Assembly (NCBI RefSeq): GCF_030411735.1 | Contig: NW_026848141.1 | Location: 868,001-932,000, forward strand | DNA: 64,000 bases | Direction: 5' to 3' | Source of the DNA: Phialemonium atrogriseum | Taxonomy: Eukaryota > Ascomycota > Sordariomycetes > Cephalothecales > Cephalothecaceae | Shown: piece after piece, positions 20,918 to 32,717 of the stretch | Layout: every line of letters starts with the position of its first letter | Position numbering within the stretch: position 1 is the stretch's first letter | Notes under the pieces: generated by a model | The model's input: only the letters and a program-made list of their open reading frames with translations | Told to the model about the DNA's origin: nothing | Database searches by the model: none | Program-made: the position numbers and the translations under genes

Positions 20918-21937
20918 TCAGACAATAAGGTCTTCACCCAAGCCTAAGAACTTCATGATAGCTCTGACAGCCTGTTCGTCCCCTTCTACAGTCTCGGCCA
21001 ACTCCTTGTCTACCCACCCATCCGTCCAGCCACCTCCGAAATCGATTGGCCAGGCATCATCGTCATTGTCAATGATAACATTGCTCGTCTTCCCATCTCC
21101 CCAGACCACTCCAATCTCATGTAGCTGACTGACCGTCTTTCGGATCTGAGCCATCCACTTCTCCCTCCTTGTCCTGGGTACAGTCGAAATAAGGGTTGTC
21201 TTTGAGACGAGCACCGGGGATCTACTCGCGCAATAACCCAATAATATGACCATTGTCAGCATGCTTGACATAACTGAGCAGCTGTGGGCTCTGGATCGGA
21301 GTAGAGACATAAGGCTGCTTTATCTTTTGCAGCCTAGCCAGCTCCCGCCTCAGATCCGGGGCAAGCGATCCAGTATCCTGCGCCTTGCAAAGCATTTCTT
21401 TGCCATTGATCAGAACTCGACTGACAGACCCGTTTCCCACAAAGATCTCCATAACTTGGATCTCCCCAGATGAGTACTGTGGAAGGTCGTCGTGTGTCTG
21501 CAAGTCGAAGTCAACATCCGCTCCATGGTCGATTTGGGGCTCAGGATCAATGTAGGCCTCATCAGGACTGATTTGGATAATGGTGGGCTTGCCTTCAACA
21601 GACTTGAGAAGGAAATCGTGTGTTGTGGGGTTAAGAAGCGAGTGGAGGATTTTGCTGGACGGTGCTGGAGTCTGCGCTACTTGGGCAAACAGCGATTTTC
21701 CAGCGGGAAGGATGACATCTAAAACCATGTCGACAATATCTTCGTATTGTTTGTCAAAGTCAATAGACGTAGCCTAGCCAAGGAGCTTGATCAGGTGGTT
21801 CTCGATAGGTTGTTGGCAGTCATTGGAAGGGTGACTTGCGAAATGGACACCGCAATGCGTTTGCTGTTGAATTCAAAGATTATTTCGGCACCATCGTCTC
21901 CGCCGGCATCGATCCGAATAACCGAGATGTCGTCCAT
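20918..21937 (-). pseudogene. broken protein-kinase-like gene
   Basis: Pieces in different frames read as one protein. The start M-D-D-I-S is at 21937, the middle part lies in the frame 21728-21222, and the C-terminal lobe lies in the frame ending at 20918. The last part carries a catalytic-loop-like L-H-E-I-G-V-V-W-G-D-G-K-T-S-N-V and then W-P-I-D-F-G-G-G, the form seen in fungal kinase-like phosphotransferases. Lesions are a frameshift near 21790, TAG at 21774-21776, TAG at 21222-21224 (a Trp is plausible in context) and a frameshift near 21190-21205. No GT-AG pair of reasonable length removes them. It is inactive as read; the specific family is uncertain. Confidence 0.7.
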
Positions 21938-22336
21938 CTCATGGCTCCTACTAATGACATGGCGGAGGCATGTTAGTGAGCTGCAGTTGTTGGGTAGCCA
22001 AGTCGTTTTCTGATTGGGCTTAGATGCGCATTCCAAGCGCGAAGCGCATAACCTTTCTTGTGGGCCTTACAGGGGGTTGGACCGTGCGGTATCCACTTGA
22101 GCTATACTGTCCCAAAGCTTGGACAGCTTGTCACTTGTGCCACGATGCGATGAAGCAATATAGAGAGCATTACTGCCAGCAACTTTCCACAGTTGCCTTC
22201 GCCCAAGACGCGGAAAGACTCATTGCTTATTCTAGACTGTCGCGCGTAATGGCATCGCCCAGACAAGTGTCCTCTTAGCTCCAGTATCATTCCTCTAGCT
22301 GTCGCAAACACGACATACTGGCTTCCCCCTGCCACG

Positions 22337-25294
22337 ATGGCCGCCTCCGTTCAAGACCAGCCTGCCGGACAGGTTGCACAAGCACTTGTCGCCTTTTCTC
22401 TCCATGGATCCTTCCCAAATGAGGACGTGTCCTCTTTGCAAATCCGTCCTGAGGAGCTCCCATCGGCCATCCAGGCTCTTGCCGAGACCAAAGCCAAGCT
22501 TGAGGTTTGCCTCCGGTTCCTGACTGTACCAGATGTGAACCCTCCGGCTAACAGCTTTCTTAGGCCGAAGTACACGGGATAAACGAGGAAACTGCGAGCG
22601 ACGTGAGCTCATGGCGAACCGGCGCGAAGTCTGTTCAAGACGACATCATCCGATCGAAAGCGCTGGCCAGCGAGATCTTGAAACAGGCGGATGCCCCAGA
22701 TGTACCGGGGAAGGCGACTGACGACATCGAACGGAAGGCCGACTTCCTTATCCGGGAACTGAATTACAATCAGCAGGTGCAGGACGCTCTGAGGGACATT
22801 AAAGGGGTAAATCAGACACTAGATCAGGTTGAGCAAGCGTGCAGCGAGCGGCGCATACTAGATGCGCTACACTTGCTAGAAAGTATGCTCCGAAATATGG
22901 ATCCGAACTATGGACTCGACTGCTAACCATCCTTAGAATCATGGGCCCAGCTGGATGCCATCCCTGTGACCAAGTCCTGCAGGGTCATAAAACTCTTGGA
23001 CATACGCGCATTTGAGCTCAAGTCAGATGTGCACCAAGTATTCGACCATGTGTGGAATACACTCATCCACGTCGACCGCGAAAAGGGTCGCATCTCCGTA
23101 TCCGGCTCTCGAGAAGGTGAACACCAAGGCTCAAGTTGCATACGGGCTTGTTTCTAACTATCGCAGATGAGCCTATGAGCCTCTCCGATGCTGTCATTGG
23201 CCTCAAGGCATACAAAGAAGTCGACCAAAGAATGAGCCAGCTTTGGCATGATGTCGATCAGGCTATTATTGGCCCACGGATGGACATTACAAACGGACCC
23301 CCACCTGCCATTCGGGTACAAGGTGTAAGTCGTCAGGATTCGTAATGCTACCATGCCCTAATTTTGAGATTTAGGACGTGCTCGAGACGAACGGTACAGC
23401 AGACAAGACCATTCGATCGCTTTTTAGGGATGTGGAACAGATCTTTCAGTATCTTCTCCAAAGGTTGCCGCCAGATATGGTCGAGTCCATATCTTCCGTC
23501 ATGATGCCGGCAGTCGTGTCAAAAATTACGACTGTCTGGCTCGATTCTGCGGTCCCGTATTCACTTAAGGATATGGACGAGTTTCAGGAGGTCATCACGG
23601 TGACTAAGGAGTTCTGCGCCTCGTTGAAGTCCCTGGGTCTCTCGGGCTTTGGCGAGCTACAAGAATGGGTGGATTCGGCTCCAAGAGTATGGCTCAGTAA
23701 ATGCAGAGAGGCCGCCCTAGATTCTGTTCGCTCCAAGCTAGCCGAAGGTGCGTTTTTAGATCCAGGTTGTTTTTTCCCCTGCTGATGCTCACACACCTAT
23801 CTAGGTCTTGGAGAGCCGAAGCAAGTTGAGAAGGTTGAGAGGCAGATGGTCTCTTCGGTAGAAGGAAAACAACTCACCGCAACCGGCGCCAACGCAGATG
23901 TTGATGATCATGGTTGGGATGCCGCGTGGTCTGACGACGAGGAGAACACGGCTGGAGCCTCCACATTAGATGCCCCTCCCGCAGCCGAAGAGCCAGCTGC
24001 CGAGGATGACGGCACAGATGCGTGGGGCTGGAATGACGATGACGCCGGCCCTGACGGAAAACCCGAGGAGACTAAATCAGAGAAAAACGAGGAAGAGGAC
24101 CCATCAGAGGCCTGGGGCTGGGGAGATGACGACCAAAGGGAGGCGCCAGAACCACACCCACCTCCACCGGCACCGAAATCTCCCCACCAGGAGCCCCGAA
24201 CCAGAGAGCTGGTCCTGAAGGAGTCGTACAATATCTCCTCTATGCCTGAACCAGTCCTGTCCTTGATATTTGCTATCATTGATGACGGCGCAGCTCTCAC
24301 CCAGTCTAATTACGAACATAACCCCGTTGCGGCAGCTGCCACCGGGCTTTTCAGCCTCCCAACCTTGGCTCTAGCAATGTTCAGAGCGGTCTCTCCGTAT
24401 TACTATGCGCTGGATATGGGCGGCAACATGTAAGTCAGAACTGCCATTTCTTTGTTTGTTCGATTTGTCTAACTTGTCAGGTATCTGTATAACGATGCCA
24501 CCTACCTATCGGAAAGGCTAGCGGACTTTGCGTCAGATTGGAAGAGCCGCGAGGATATTAATGCCAAGGCGAAGGCGATGGTGCGGCTCGACAACGATGT
24601 CAAGTCGCTACAGAATTTTGCAAACCGCGCCTATAGCAACGAGATGAACACCCAGAAAATGGTGCTCAGGGACCTACTAGGAGGTATGTCAAGCAACCAG
24701 TATCCGAGTACTGGCAAGTCCTAACGCATAGCCACAGGCGAGCAGAACCTCATGCAGCAAGACGAGGCCGAGAGCTGTGTCGATTCCGCCGTGGCGAGGG
24801 TGCGGTCTATGGCAGTAATGTGGGAAAGCATCTTGGCCCGGTCGGTGTGGTGTCAAGCCGTCGGCTCGCTAGTCGATACAGTATCGACTAAGATCATTGC
24901 CGATGTCATGGACCTCCCGTCAATAGGCCAGGATGAAGCCTACAATATTGCTAAGCTCATCGTGACGGTGACCGAGCTGGATGATCTCTTCTTGCCCAGT
25001 CGTCTCCAAAACCGCGGTCAGGGGCCAGGATCGGGAGGGGCCGGCGAGATCCCTTCTACGGCGCAGCATGCACCATCCTGGCTAAGACTACAGTACTTGT
25101 CCGAGGTCCTGCAATCGAACTTGCGGGATGTGCGGTATCTGTGGATGGAAAGCGAGCTGAGTCTCTACTTCTCGGCGGAGGAGGTTGTAGACTTGATCAA
25201 TCAGAGTTTCGAAGACAATGCACGGACAAGGGAGGTCATCAAGGAGGTTACTCAGAACCCTCGGCCGAGGCAGGATGAGGACCAAGGTAGCTAG
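22337..25294 (+). CDS. ZW10/Dsl1-type vesicle-tethering subunit
   Basis: Homologue of the centromere/kinetochore ZW10 family, whose fungal members act in the Dsl1 complex that tethers COPI vesicles at the ER. Eight exons: 22337-22504, 22564-22882, 22937-23116, 23167-23324, 23375-23747, 23805-24429, 24481-24683, 24738-25294. All seven introns are 50-59 bp with GT-AG ends, and every joined phase agrees, giving 860 aa. The N-terminal half is helical. An acidic Pro-rich linker follows with three Trp motifs (G-W-D-A-A-W, D-A-W-G-W-N, E-A-W-G-W-G) at 23911-23940, 24017-24040 and 24107-24133. The C-terminal part holds the conserved helical tether domain. The W-x-W motifs resemble the COPI-binding acidic loop of yeast Dsl1. 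That supports a trafficking rather than a kinetochore role, by inference. Confidence 0.88.
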
Positions 25295-25554
25295 CTGGTA
25301 GTTGACCCGATGGAAACATGCAAAGCAAATAATCAGATCCGCATTAACCAGAAAACAAATGGAGGCGCTCTAAGTCGACACAATAAGCCATCCATCCCAT
25401 TCCAATTCTAGAAACCAAATACCTGACAAGGGGAGGTTTGGCCCTTGCTTAACAACGCCTTTTTGTGCCCCATAACCCCGAAAACCCGGCCCAGATATTC
25501 GCCCTCCCACGTCAAGCATGCCAAACGAAAGACACAGAAATAGAAAAAAAAGCT

Positions 25555-26670
25555 TCATACGCCCAAAAAGACCTTCACGACCATGGCCGCCAACAGGACC
25601 CCGACGACCATGATCAGCCGATCGACCCACACCGGTACGGCATCGTTGGACGCGCCCCTCCGGCGGGCCCGCACCGCCCCGGGAGCCCTGCGCCGCCGGC
25701 GTGGGCCCACCAGCGGCACGGTCCTCGTGGGCAGGGGCACGCCCTGCTGCGCCGCCGCCGCCGCCAGCGGCCGCGTTGAGGGTGATGCTGGGCCCGCTGC
25801 TGCCTGTGGCGCTGGCGTCGGCGGCAGGGGAATGGGCACGGGCAGCGGCGCCGTCTGCACGAAGCCCTCTGCCAGCTCGGCGCTCTCCGCGTCGAGAACC
25901 CGGTCGCTGACCACGCGCGCCGCCGCACCACCTGCACCAGCCGCACCAGCCGCAGCCGCAGCAGCCTCCTTCTCCATCTCGTCCCGAAAGCCCATCTTGA
26001 GCTCGACAGGGACCTGCTCGTCAGTAGCAGCGGGCCGCCCGCCACCCTCCGCCTCGTGCTTGCGCGCGGCCTCTGCGCACTCGGCCATGATGTCCTCGTT
26101 GGACCTGGAGCCGCAGGCGGGGCAGGCCCAGGCGCGGCTCTCGGCGGCGAGGCGGCGGCGGACGTGCTCGGGGCTGTCGAGGCCGCCGACCTGGCCGCGG
26201 CTGTCGGTGACCATGAAGGAGCGCAGGGCGACGAGGGCGGTGCGCAGGCCCCAGGCCGGCTGCCACGTCTCCTCGTGGTGGCCGCTGATGGACAGGCAGA
26301 TCTCGCGGTTGGCCTCGAAGCGGCCCGACGGCGTGGAGAAGCGGAAGGAGGGCGGCCGGAGCGGGTATGAGGATGGGAGCGTGATGCGACCGTGGTAGAT
26401 GCCCTCGGCGTAGGGCGAGTTGGGCGGCCCGCGGAGGGTGAAGTGCCACTCGAAGAGGTCCGTCTCGAGAGGCGTGGCCGTGTAGTCGGGCGAGGGAGAG
26501 GATGAGAGCTCGGCGGCTTCGCGCACTGCGATGGGAGGTTTAAGTGGTTAGCATGACCTGGGCTACCATCTGGGGGGGAGTTCTGGGGAAGGAAGGGAAG
26601 TTGGTTGTGTAGCTATCTTACTTATGCGCCGGATGGTTGGCGATTTGGAATTGAAGGTCGGAGCTGCCAT
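25555..26670 (-). CDS. tail-anchored ubiquitin-conjugating enzyme E2 (UBE2J/UBC6 class)
   Basis: E2 enzyme of the ER-membrane class that works in ER-associated degradation. Exon 1 is 26670-26622 and exon 2 is 26525-25555. The 96-bp intron splits an ATG codon so that R-R-I-M-R-E-A-A is restored. The product is 339 aa. The catalytic cysteine is Cys93 in E-I-C-L-S-I, followed by the class-typical G-H-H-E-E-T-W-Q-P-A-W. A long Ala/Pro-rich low-complexity linker with an R-R-R-R-R patch follows. The protein ends in one hydrophobic helix (L-I-M-V-V-G-V-L-L-A-A-M-V-V) with a few residues after it, the layout of a C-terminal ER anchor. It lies tail to tail with the ZW10-like gene, 260 bp apart. Confidence 0.93.
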
Positions 26671-28532
26671 GGCTGGGACCTTTTTCCGATATTGGTTGGT
26701 CGCTAAGAAATGGTCGAACAGATGGGTAGAGAGATTATCACGAGAATAAGGTTGTCTCAAGGTATTTTGTACGTCATGGAAGGTAGGAATGAGTTGGGAA
26801 GGTGTTGGTGGAGTTGCCAGCTTGCCACATGCCCCAACTGGAATCCAGCCCCGCTAATTTCGGGATGAAGCACAAAGATTACGGTGGCCTCTTTGTGCAA
26901 CTACGGTAGAATGTGCCGTCAAGGGTGGCCTCGTTTCCTAGGAGGTACAGATAGATAGACCTTTGCAAAAGAAGCAACTGGCAAGCAGTACAAACAGATA
27001 AGGACAGTTATCTCATGCGCTGTGGGCCCCTCCGCGGCGTCAATGAAATGTGGGCTCCCGGATTTGTGGGCCTGCTGCGACCCCCACTGTAAGTGACGGA
27101 CCGGAGTGGGTCTTCACACCTAGGTCTGGTCCGACGGGGATCTAACCAAGACACCTCGGGGGAGTCTGGGCATAAATATACCAACTACGAAAGCACCACG
27201 TATGTATTTTTGCCCCATTATGAAAGCTTGGAGTACCTGAATAAACTCTTCTATATGGAAGCACATCCAGACTCAGGTAGGCAGGTGTAATCAGCGATGT
27301 AGGATGTTGAGGTCTATGAACCTACGTTCTCCCTTTTAGGACTTACTGTATATCTGGCAGTAAACTTTATCTCCAGGTTACAGTCGCGTGATAACAATTG
27401 GGAAGATATAGCTAAGGGATCGTTAAAGGTGGGAATCTATGGAATGGGTATAGGAAGTTTGGATTTCCAAGCTCCAGTGATCGTACTTCCAAGCAAGTGA
27501 CTCGCCTTCAGCCTCTATCCTCTACCCGTGATATATCGTGGTATACTTCGCCTGGGTACTTCGAGGTATGTATCTCTTACTCAGCGCTGCCCTACCCGAT
27601 ATTGATAATTCCTTTTCACCCCAGTCAGGTCCCATCCCCATCCAACTCAACCATCAATTAAGCTCCAGGAGCAGGCGGCCGCGACGACTCAGCAGATGGC
27701 GAACCAGGACATTGAGAGGAAGAACAATACTGGCAAGAGCACAAACCAAACTGGTAAGAGGAGCTGCTCCCCTCGCCGCTGAACTTGCTTGCACAACTTG
27801 GAGTGATGATAGTTTGTTACATCGGAAAGTCGCAAGTGCAAGGCATGGAATAGGCCATTAGCTTAGTGAACCTGTAGCTAACTAGAGGTCAAGAAAGGGC
27901 GCGATCCATTTATGCAGATTTCTTTAATCACCAGAGACGTTTCGCCAATCTCACCGCTCTAGAGAAACCATAGAAGTTTGTTATTTTATTTTATTCATTT
28001 TATTTGCGTTGGACGGGCCCAACCAATACTCAGTAAAAATACACAATCTGGCGTCATACCCGCGCCAGTTGGATATCATACGGAATCTTATTAAACTCTC
28101 AACTCCGATGTCATGGTATGCGAAAGCTCAAACTCAACCTCAAACTTAATGCAACTCGCCGATGAGTCACACCTATATATTGATCAGGCGTAGGAGCAAG
28201 ACATTATGTACCTAGCCATCTTGTTGAGAACCGGTAGAAGAGCCTACCAGCTTAGTTTGGTGAATCCGAGTAGGAAGACACCTGAAGTCGGCCAAGATCC
28301 TTGTGCCAAAGCTCGAGCCACTGCCCCCTGATCTGCGATTACGTCAGGCAGTCCAACCCCTGGTCCCAGGAGCACTGCCACACCTTACGCCTCATTCCCC
28401 TGATGTCGATCAATCCAACTTCACTGCATCCTGGTATTGCGTTTTCCTCCAGTTCTGAACGTATCTTTAACATTCCAAACAATAAATCGGCGGTAGAGGC
28501 TGGCTATTCTCGATGGGTGTCCCTTCCGGCTG
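26671..28532. other. divergent intergenic region
   Basis: About 1.9 kb separates the E2 gene and the palmitoyltransferase gene, which point away from each other, so both promoters lie here. Short overlapping frames only. I see no recognisable gene, tRNA or transposon part. Confidence 0.5.
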
Positions 28533-30551
28533 ATGGATACACACTCGCCACTCCCCTCCGCGCCAAACATGACTCGACGCTGGGCAAGAAGAATCGAGCG
28601 ACACCTCTGCACCTGTGCTACATATTTCCCCCTTGCCTTCGTCTACGGCCTGACTAGCTGGGCTGTATTTGTCGCTGTCAACATAAGTACGGTGCCGTCA
28701 AAGGCGGATCACTTGGGTGAGCTTTTACTGCCAGCGGTCTCATTGTCGCAGAAACAGGGAACTGATCCGAGCGGTTCTTTAGGAGTTTCCAGCGCTACTG
28801 CAGCGGTCGTGTTATATCTCCTCCTCAACTGGTCCTACACCACTGCCGTGTTTACACCGCCCGGCAGCACGACGAATGATAATGGCTACAGTACGTTACC
28901 AACGACGGCGCCACCTGCGACCACCTCCTTTACCGTCAAGGCCAATGGCGAGATGCGATTCTGCAAGAAATGCCAGGCACGGAAGCCCGATAGAGCGCAT
29001 CACTGCTCGACGTGCCAGCGCTGCGTGCTGAAGATGGATCACCATTGCCCATGGCTTGCCACATGTATCGGGCTGCACAACCATAAAGCTTTCTTGCTTT
29101 TTCTCATATATGCTACCGTATTCTCGCTGTGCTGCTTCGCTATCTCTTTCAGCTGGGTCTGGATCGAGATTATGAACAGTACCACCTTCATCGAGGATAT
29201 GATGCCCGTTAACTATATCATCTTATGCGTAATTTCAGGCATCATCAGCGTCGTGGTTGGTGCCTTCACCTCCTGGCACGTCTGGCTCGCCAGCAGGGGT
29301 CAGACGACAATCGAATGCCTCGAAAAGACGCGCTACCTCTCCCCCATCCGCAAGTCCCTTCAACAAACCTACATCGCGCAACACACGGGACAGGGCGTTC
29401 CACTGCCCAAGTACGGCCAGCAGCTTCTTGACATCCACCAAAATACCCTGCCGGGCATCACCCGCCCCGAAGAGGGCGAGGAGCTACGCTCGTCTCCCCC
29501 CAGCTCCCCCGGAAACCCCGCCGCACAGCACCGCCTCGACGACCGCACCACGGCCTCCTACCCGGCTGGCGGACCTCAGCTCGACGGGTCCCGCCACCTC
29601 ACCTACGACGACATGGAGCGGTACCGGGTCCGCAGGCGCTACGAGGAGTACCTGGACGAGGAAGACTCGACGAAGCTGCCCAACGCCTTCGACCTGGGTG
29701 CCAAGCGCAACCTGCTGCACCTGTTCGGCCCCGTCCCCTGGCTGTGGGCCCTCCCCATATGCAACACCACCGGCGACGGCTGGTCGTGGGAGGCCAGCCC
29801 GCGCTGGTCAGAGGCCCGCGACCGCCTTGCCCGCGACCGCCAGGAGCAGCGCGAGCGCGAGCGCGCCGCCGGCTGGGGCGCTGGCAGCGACACCGACACC
29901 CCCGTCCAGACCCCGACCGGCTGGTACCAGCCGCCACCGCCGCCTCGTCCTCAGGGACCGCCCGCCAGTGGCGCCGGCAGGCATTACCTGCATCCATCAG
30001 CGGCGCCACCCCGGCACAGTCCCAGCCCCAGCCGCGGGCCCACTCTTCCGGGAAATGGTGGGCGGCGGACGCCGAGCAAGGCCGACCGCGTGCTGGGGAG
30101 GGACGTGGACTCGTACCTCGACGGCACCTTCGCGCCGCAGAACCAGCAGTCCGTGTCGCTGAGCCGCCTGAGCCCGGCGGGGTTCGCCGTCTACGAAGAC
30201 GATTTCATCGACAGCGGCTTCGACAACGACAACGATTTCGGCACGAGCGGCGACGAGCAGGAGGCGACCGTCGCCGCCGCCGCCGCCACCACCCCCAATG
30301 CCCTGTCAAGCGAGGCATCCCCCCCGCAGCCACCGTCACGCGCCGAGGCGGAGCGCCGCGCCCTCAACTTCGTCACCAACGGCGGGTGGGACCGCGGCGG
30401 CGCGAGCGGCCTGCTGCGCAAGGGCTCGTCGACGTCGTCGGCCGGCGGGCCCGCGTCGCCACCGCTGCTTCTGGCGGCGACTCCTCCCATCCCCCAATCG
30501 GGTGGCAGGAATAACGCCTTCGGCGGCGAGGACGCGGAGGGCGTCGATTGA
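28533..30551 (+). CDS. DHHC palmitoyltransferase, PFA3-like
   Basis: Membrane S-acyltransferase that attaches palmitate to cysteines; the yeast relative Pfa3 modifies the vacuolar fusion factor Vac8. A single exon encodes 672 aa. Two N-terminal membrane segments (about residues 31-50 and 88-106) precede the cysteine-rich domain at about 142-190 with D-H-H-C at 169-172. Two more hydrophobic segments follow at about 185-210 and 225-250, then T-T-x-E (Q-T-T-I-E-C-L). The C-terminal 400 residues are low-complexity and Pro/Arg/Ser-rich. The ATG at 28569 (residue 13), in better context, may be the true start. Residues 52-86 look like an insertion between the first two helices; an in-frame GT-AG stretch there is only 36 bp, too short to accept as an intron. 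Confidence 0.93.
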   Translation: MDTHSPLPSAPNMTRRWARRIERHLCTCATYFPLAFVYGLTSWAVFVAVNISTVPSKADHLGELLLPAVSLSQKQGTDPSGSLGVSSATAAVVLYLLLNWSYTTAVFTPPGSTTNDNGYSTLPTTAPPATTSFTVKANGEMRFCKKCQARKPDRAHHCSTCQRCVLKMDHHCPWLATCIGLHNHKAFLLFLIYATVFSLCCFAISFSWVWIEIMNSTTFIEDMMPVNYIILCVISGIISVVVGAFTSWHVWLASRGQTTIECLEKTRYLSPIRKSLQQTYIAQHTGQGVPLPKYGQQLLDIHQNTLPGITRPEEGEELRSSPPSSPGNPAAQHRLDDRTTASYPAGGPQLDGSRHLTYDDMERYRVRRRYEEYLDEEDSTKLPNAFDLGAKRNLLHLFGPVPWLWALPICNTTGDGWSWEASPRWSEARDRLARDRQEQRERERAAGWGAGSDTDTPVQTPTGWYQPPPPPRPQGPPASGAGRHYLHPSAAPPRHSPSPSRGPTLPGNGGRRTPSKADRVLGRDVDSYLDGTFAPQNQQSVSLSRLSPAGFAVYEDDFIDSGFDNDNDFGTSGDEQEATVAAAAATTPNALSSEASPPQPPSRAEAERRALNFVTNGGWDRGGASGLLRKGSSTSSAGGPASPPLLLAATPPIPQSGGRNNAFGGEDAEGVD

Positions 30552-32717
30552 AAAAAGGAGTCGCCCGGGATCGATCGGGTTGGGTTATTACCATGATATT
30601 TTGACATGATTTTGGGATACGCGGGGCGCGAAATCTGCTTCCACGAACCGGGCAGAACCGGAGGCGCCCAGGTCCCTAGGTATAGGATGGAACTTTGTAC
30701 TGCTATCCCAACTTACGTTTCTCTCTATTTATAGTGTACTAGCATGGCGAGGCTTTTGTGATTTTTAATTTATTTTGGAATTCCAGCTTGTTAGAACGAA
30801 CATATCCCTCCTTCCCTCCCGTCCCCTGAAGGAAGCTTCTGACTTTTTGGTGACGCGGCCCTGTCTGCAGCCCGGCAATGCGTGATACCCCATGCTCGGG
30901 CATACGTACCCCCCGTGAATGGTGCTGTATAACCCCTAGGGTGATGAGCCATACTTTCCTGGCGTCAGATTACAAGAGCAGGTGCTGGCCGAGCGGATAC
31001 AGGCATGGAATTATTCGGCCAGAGTGTTGCTACGGAAGAAGTAAAAGGAGGAACCAAAAAGAAAAAAGAAGAAAAAGTTAATTGAGGCGGTGTAAGGATC
31101 GCCTGCCTTCAGAACAGACCCAGAGGTGGCTGTCGTAGGTGTGACGGTCAGCATCGCATCTGACCATTACACCACCCGTTATTGTATAAAGTCACTTAAT
31201 TTCTTTATCAACCTATGATCTGGTCCAGCCGACAAGGAGCATGTCAAGACCCAAAGTTCAACCCAGAAGTGAATCACCTCCCCTGAGGGTCAGAAGGTCG
31301 ACTACTTACCAATTTGGGCCAATAAAATGGAGACCTAACTACTTATCTTGACCATTAACAGTTCAGATACCATTGTTTCGCTCTGAATCACCGAGACGCA
31401 GTCCCAGTCCCCTCAGACTAACCCCCCCCCCTTCCGACCCCGCGAGGGCGTCATGCTCCCCATGGGCGGGCCTAAGGGGTCAAGGTTTGGATTGGGTGGT
31501 TGGAATGAGGCAAATCAAGCCCGCCGGCCTCCCTAGTGAGCCATTGGATATCTCCGTCACGACACGTCACTGATAATGAGACTGAAAATCTAAGTAGGTA
31601 CCTAGGCAAGAGCCAAGGTTTGCTCAACGACATGTCGCTCGTTTGAGATCGTTATCGATTTGATTGACAGCGCGAGCCACTGGTATTGTTTATCTCCCAT
31701 GATCCCATGCCCTTCCTTCAATGCATTTCGCGTCAGATAAGATGACTCGGATTCGGACGTGTTGGAAATATTGAAGAGTTCTTAGGAAAGCAGGACAAGT
31801 AGATGCACACACGTGTTCCTGATGATTGACCATGTTCTCCCCTGAAGGCCCTCGTGCGAATGCAGGTTAAACGTGTACCGCCGTAGATGGAGAACGCCGC
31901 CGGACCCTTCCCAGATGGATGTACAATGAAACGACAGTCCCCCGATACCTCTGATGCAAAAGCCCAGTCAAAAAGCAAAATGAGATGGCATTCATGTCCT
32001 TCCCCTAAACCCTTTGCCCACAAACAAGAGCTGCTCGCAGCACGAATAGAAAAGTCGTTAAGGTCCTGCCCTGGAGGGACTCTGGTCCTCCCAGCTTGAT
32101 GATATACCACTCTGTCTCTGCCGTCTTTCCCATACGGACCGACTCTCTTCTTATGCCGTTCCCTCATGCTTTTCCCATGTTGATGCAAGAATCCCGAACA
32201 GCAGCTCGATCCGTTATTTGCGGCGACAGCTCTCTTTTTGCTGTCTCTCCGTCTCGAATGGTTCCCGTCTCTATACCCTCGCGCCAAGTCGTGTCGCTAC
32301 CCATAAAGGAGAAAGACTGTCTCTCCCATAAGCGCACCCTGCCCATACTTTGGGGCATGAAGTGCATGGTTTACATTGGGGTTTAAAAGCAAAGCTCCCA
32401 TACCGCAGAACTCCAGAAATAAGAACACAAAAGGAAACAAAGGAATGCGAGAGGTCATGTCATCTCTCACATAGTCCCGCCCTGCGCCGTATCCATAACG
32501 CCTCGTTGCGGGTATTTTGCTGCTAGATTCTACTGGAAGTTGAGGAATCATGCATTGTCGCCCGTCAATCGCCGTGGACTCGAGTGGCAATGCTCAGAAA
32601 GGTGTTGTACAGCCTTGGAGAAAAAGAAAAAGGGTATGTTCAAGAAGATGTGAAGGGACAGAGGCAGCATCGTGGCAACGAGTTTTCTCCCCCAGAAATC
32701 GATGCATCATCATCGTC
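30552..32717. other. intergenic, no gene seen
   Basis: About 2.2 kb between the palmitoyltransferase and phospholipase C stops (convergent genes). It contains a folded repeat at 31086-31176, a TAGGTACCTAGG palindromic motif at 31595-31606, and only short overlapping reading frames. Confidence 0.5.
31086..31176. other. 91-nt nested inverted repeat, tRNA-like outline
   Basis: GGCGGTGTAA at the left end pairs with TTACACCACC at the right end (one mismatch). Inside, GGTCAG (31146-31151) pairs with CTGACC (31160-31165) across an 8-nt loop. The minus strand has a box-A-like TGGTGTAATGGTCAG, but I cannot find a proper box B or a clover-leaf, so this is not called a tRNA gene. A decayed tRNA-derived repeat is possible. 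Confidence 0.35.

Noticed and set aside
25583..26398. Long plus-strand frame opposite the E2 enzyme
   Set aside because: GC-rich antisense shadow of the real gene, with low-complexity Ala/Arg/Pro composition and no domain.
29257..30514. Long frames overlapping the palmitoyltransferase in other phases
   Set aside because: They arise from the GC-rich low-complexity C-terminal part of the true frame and show Arg/Pro/Ala bias only.
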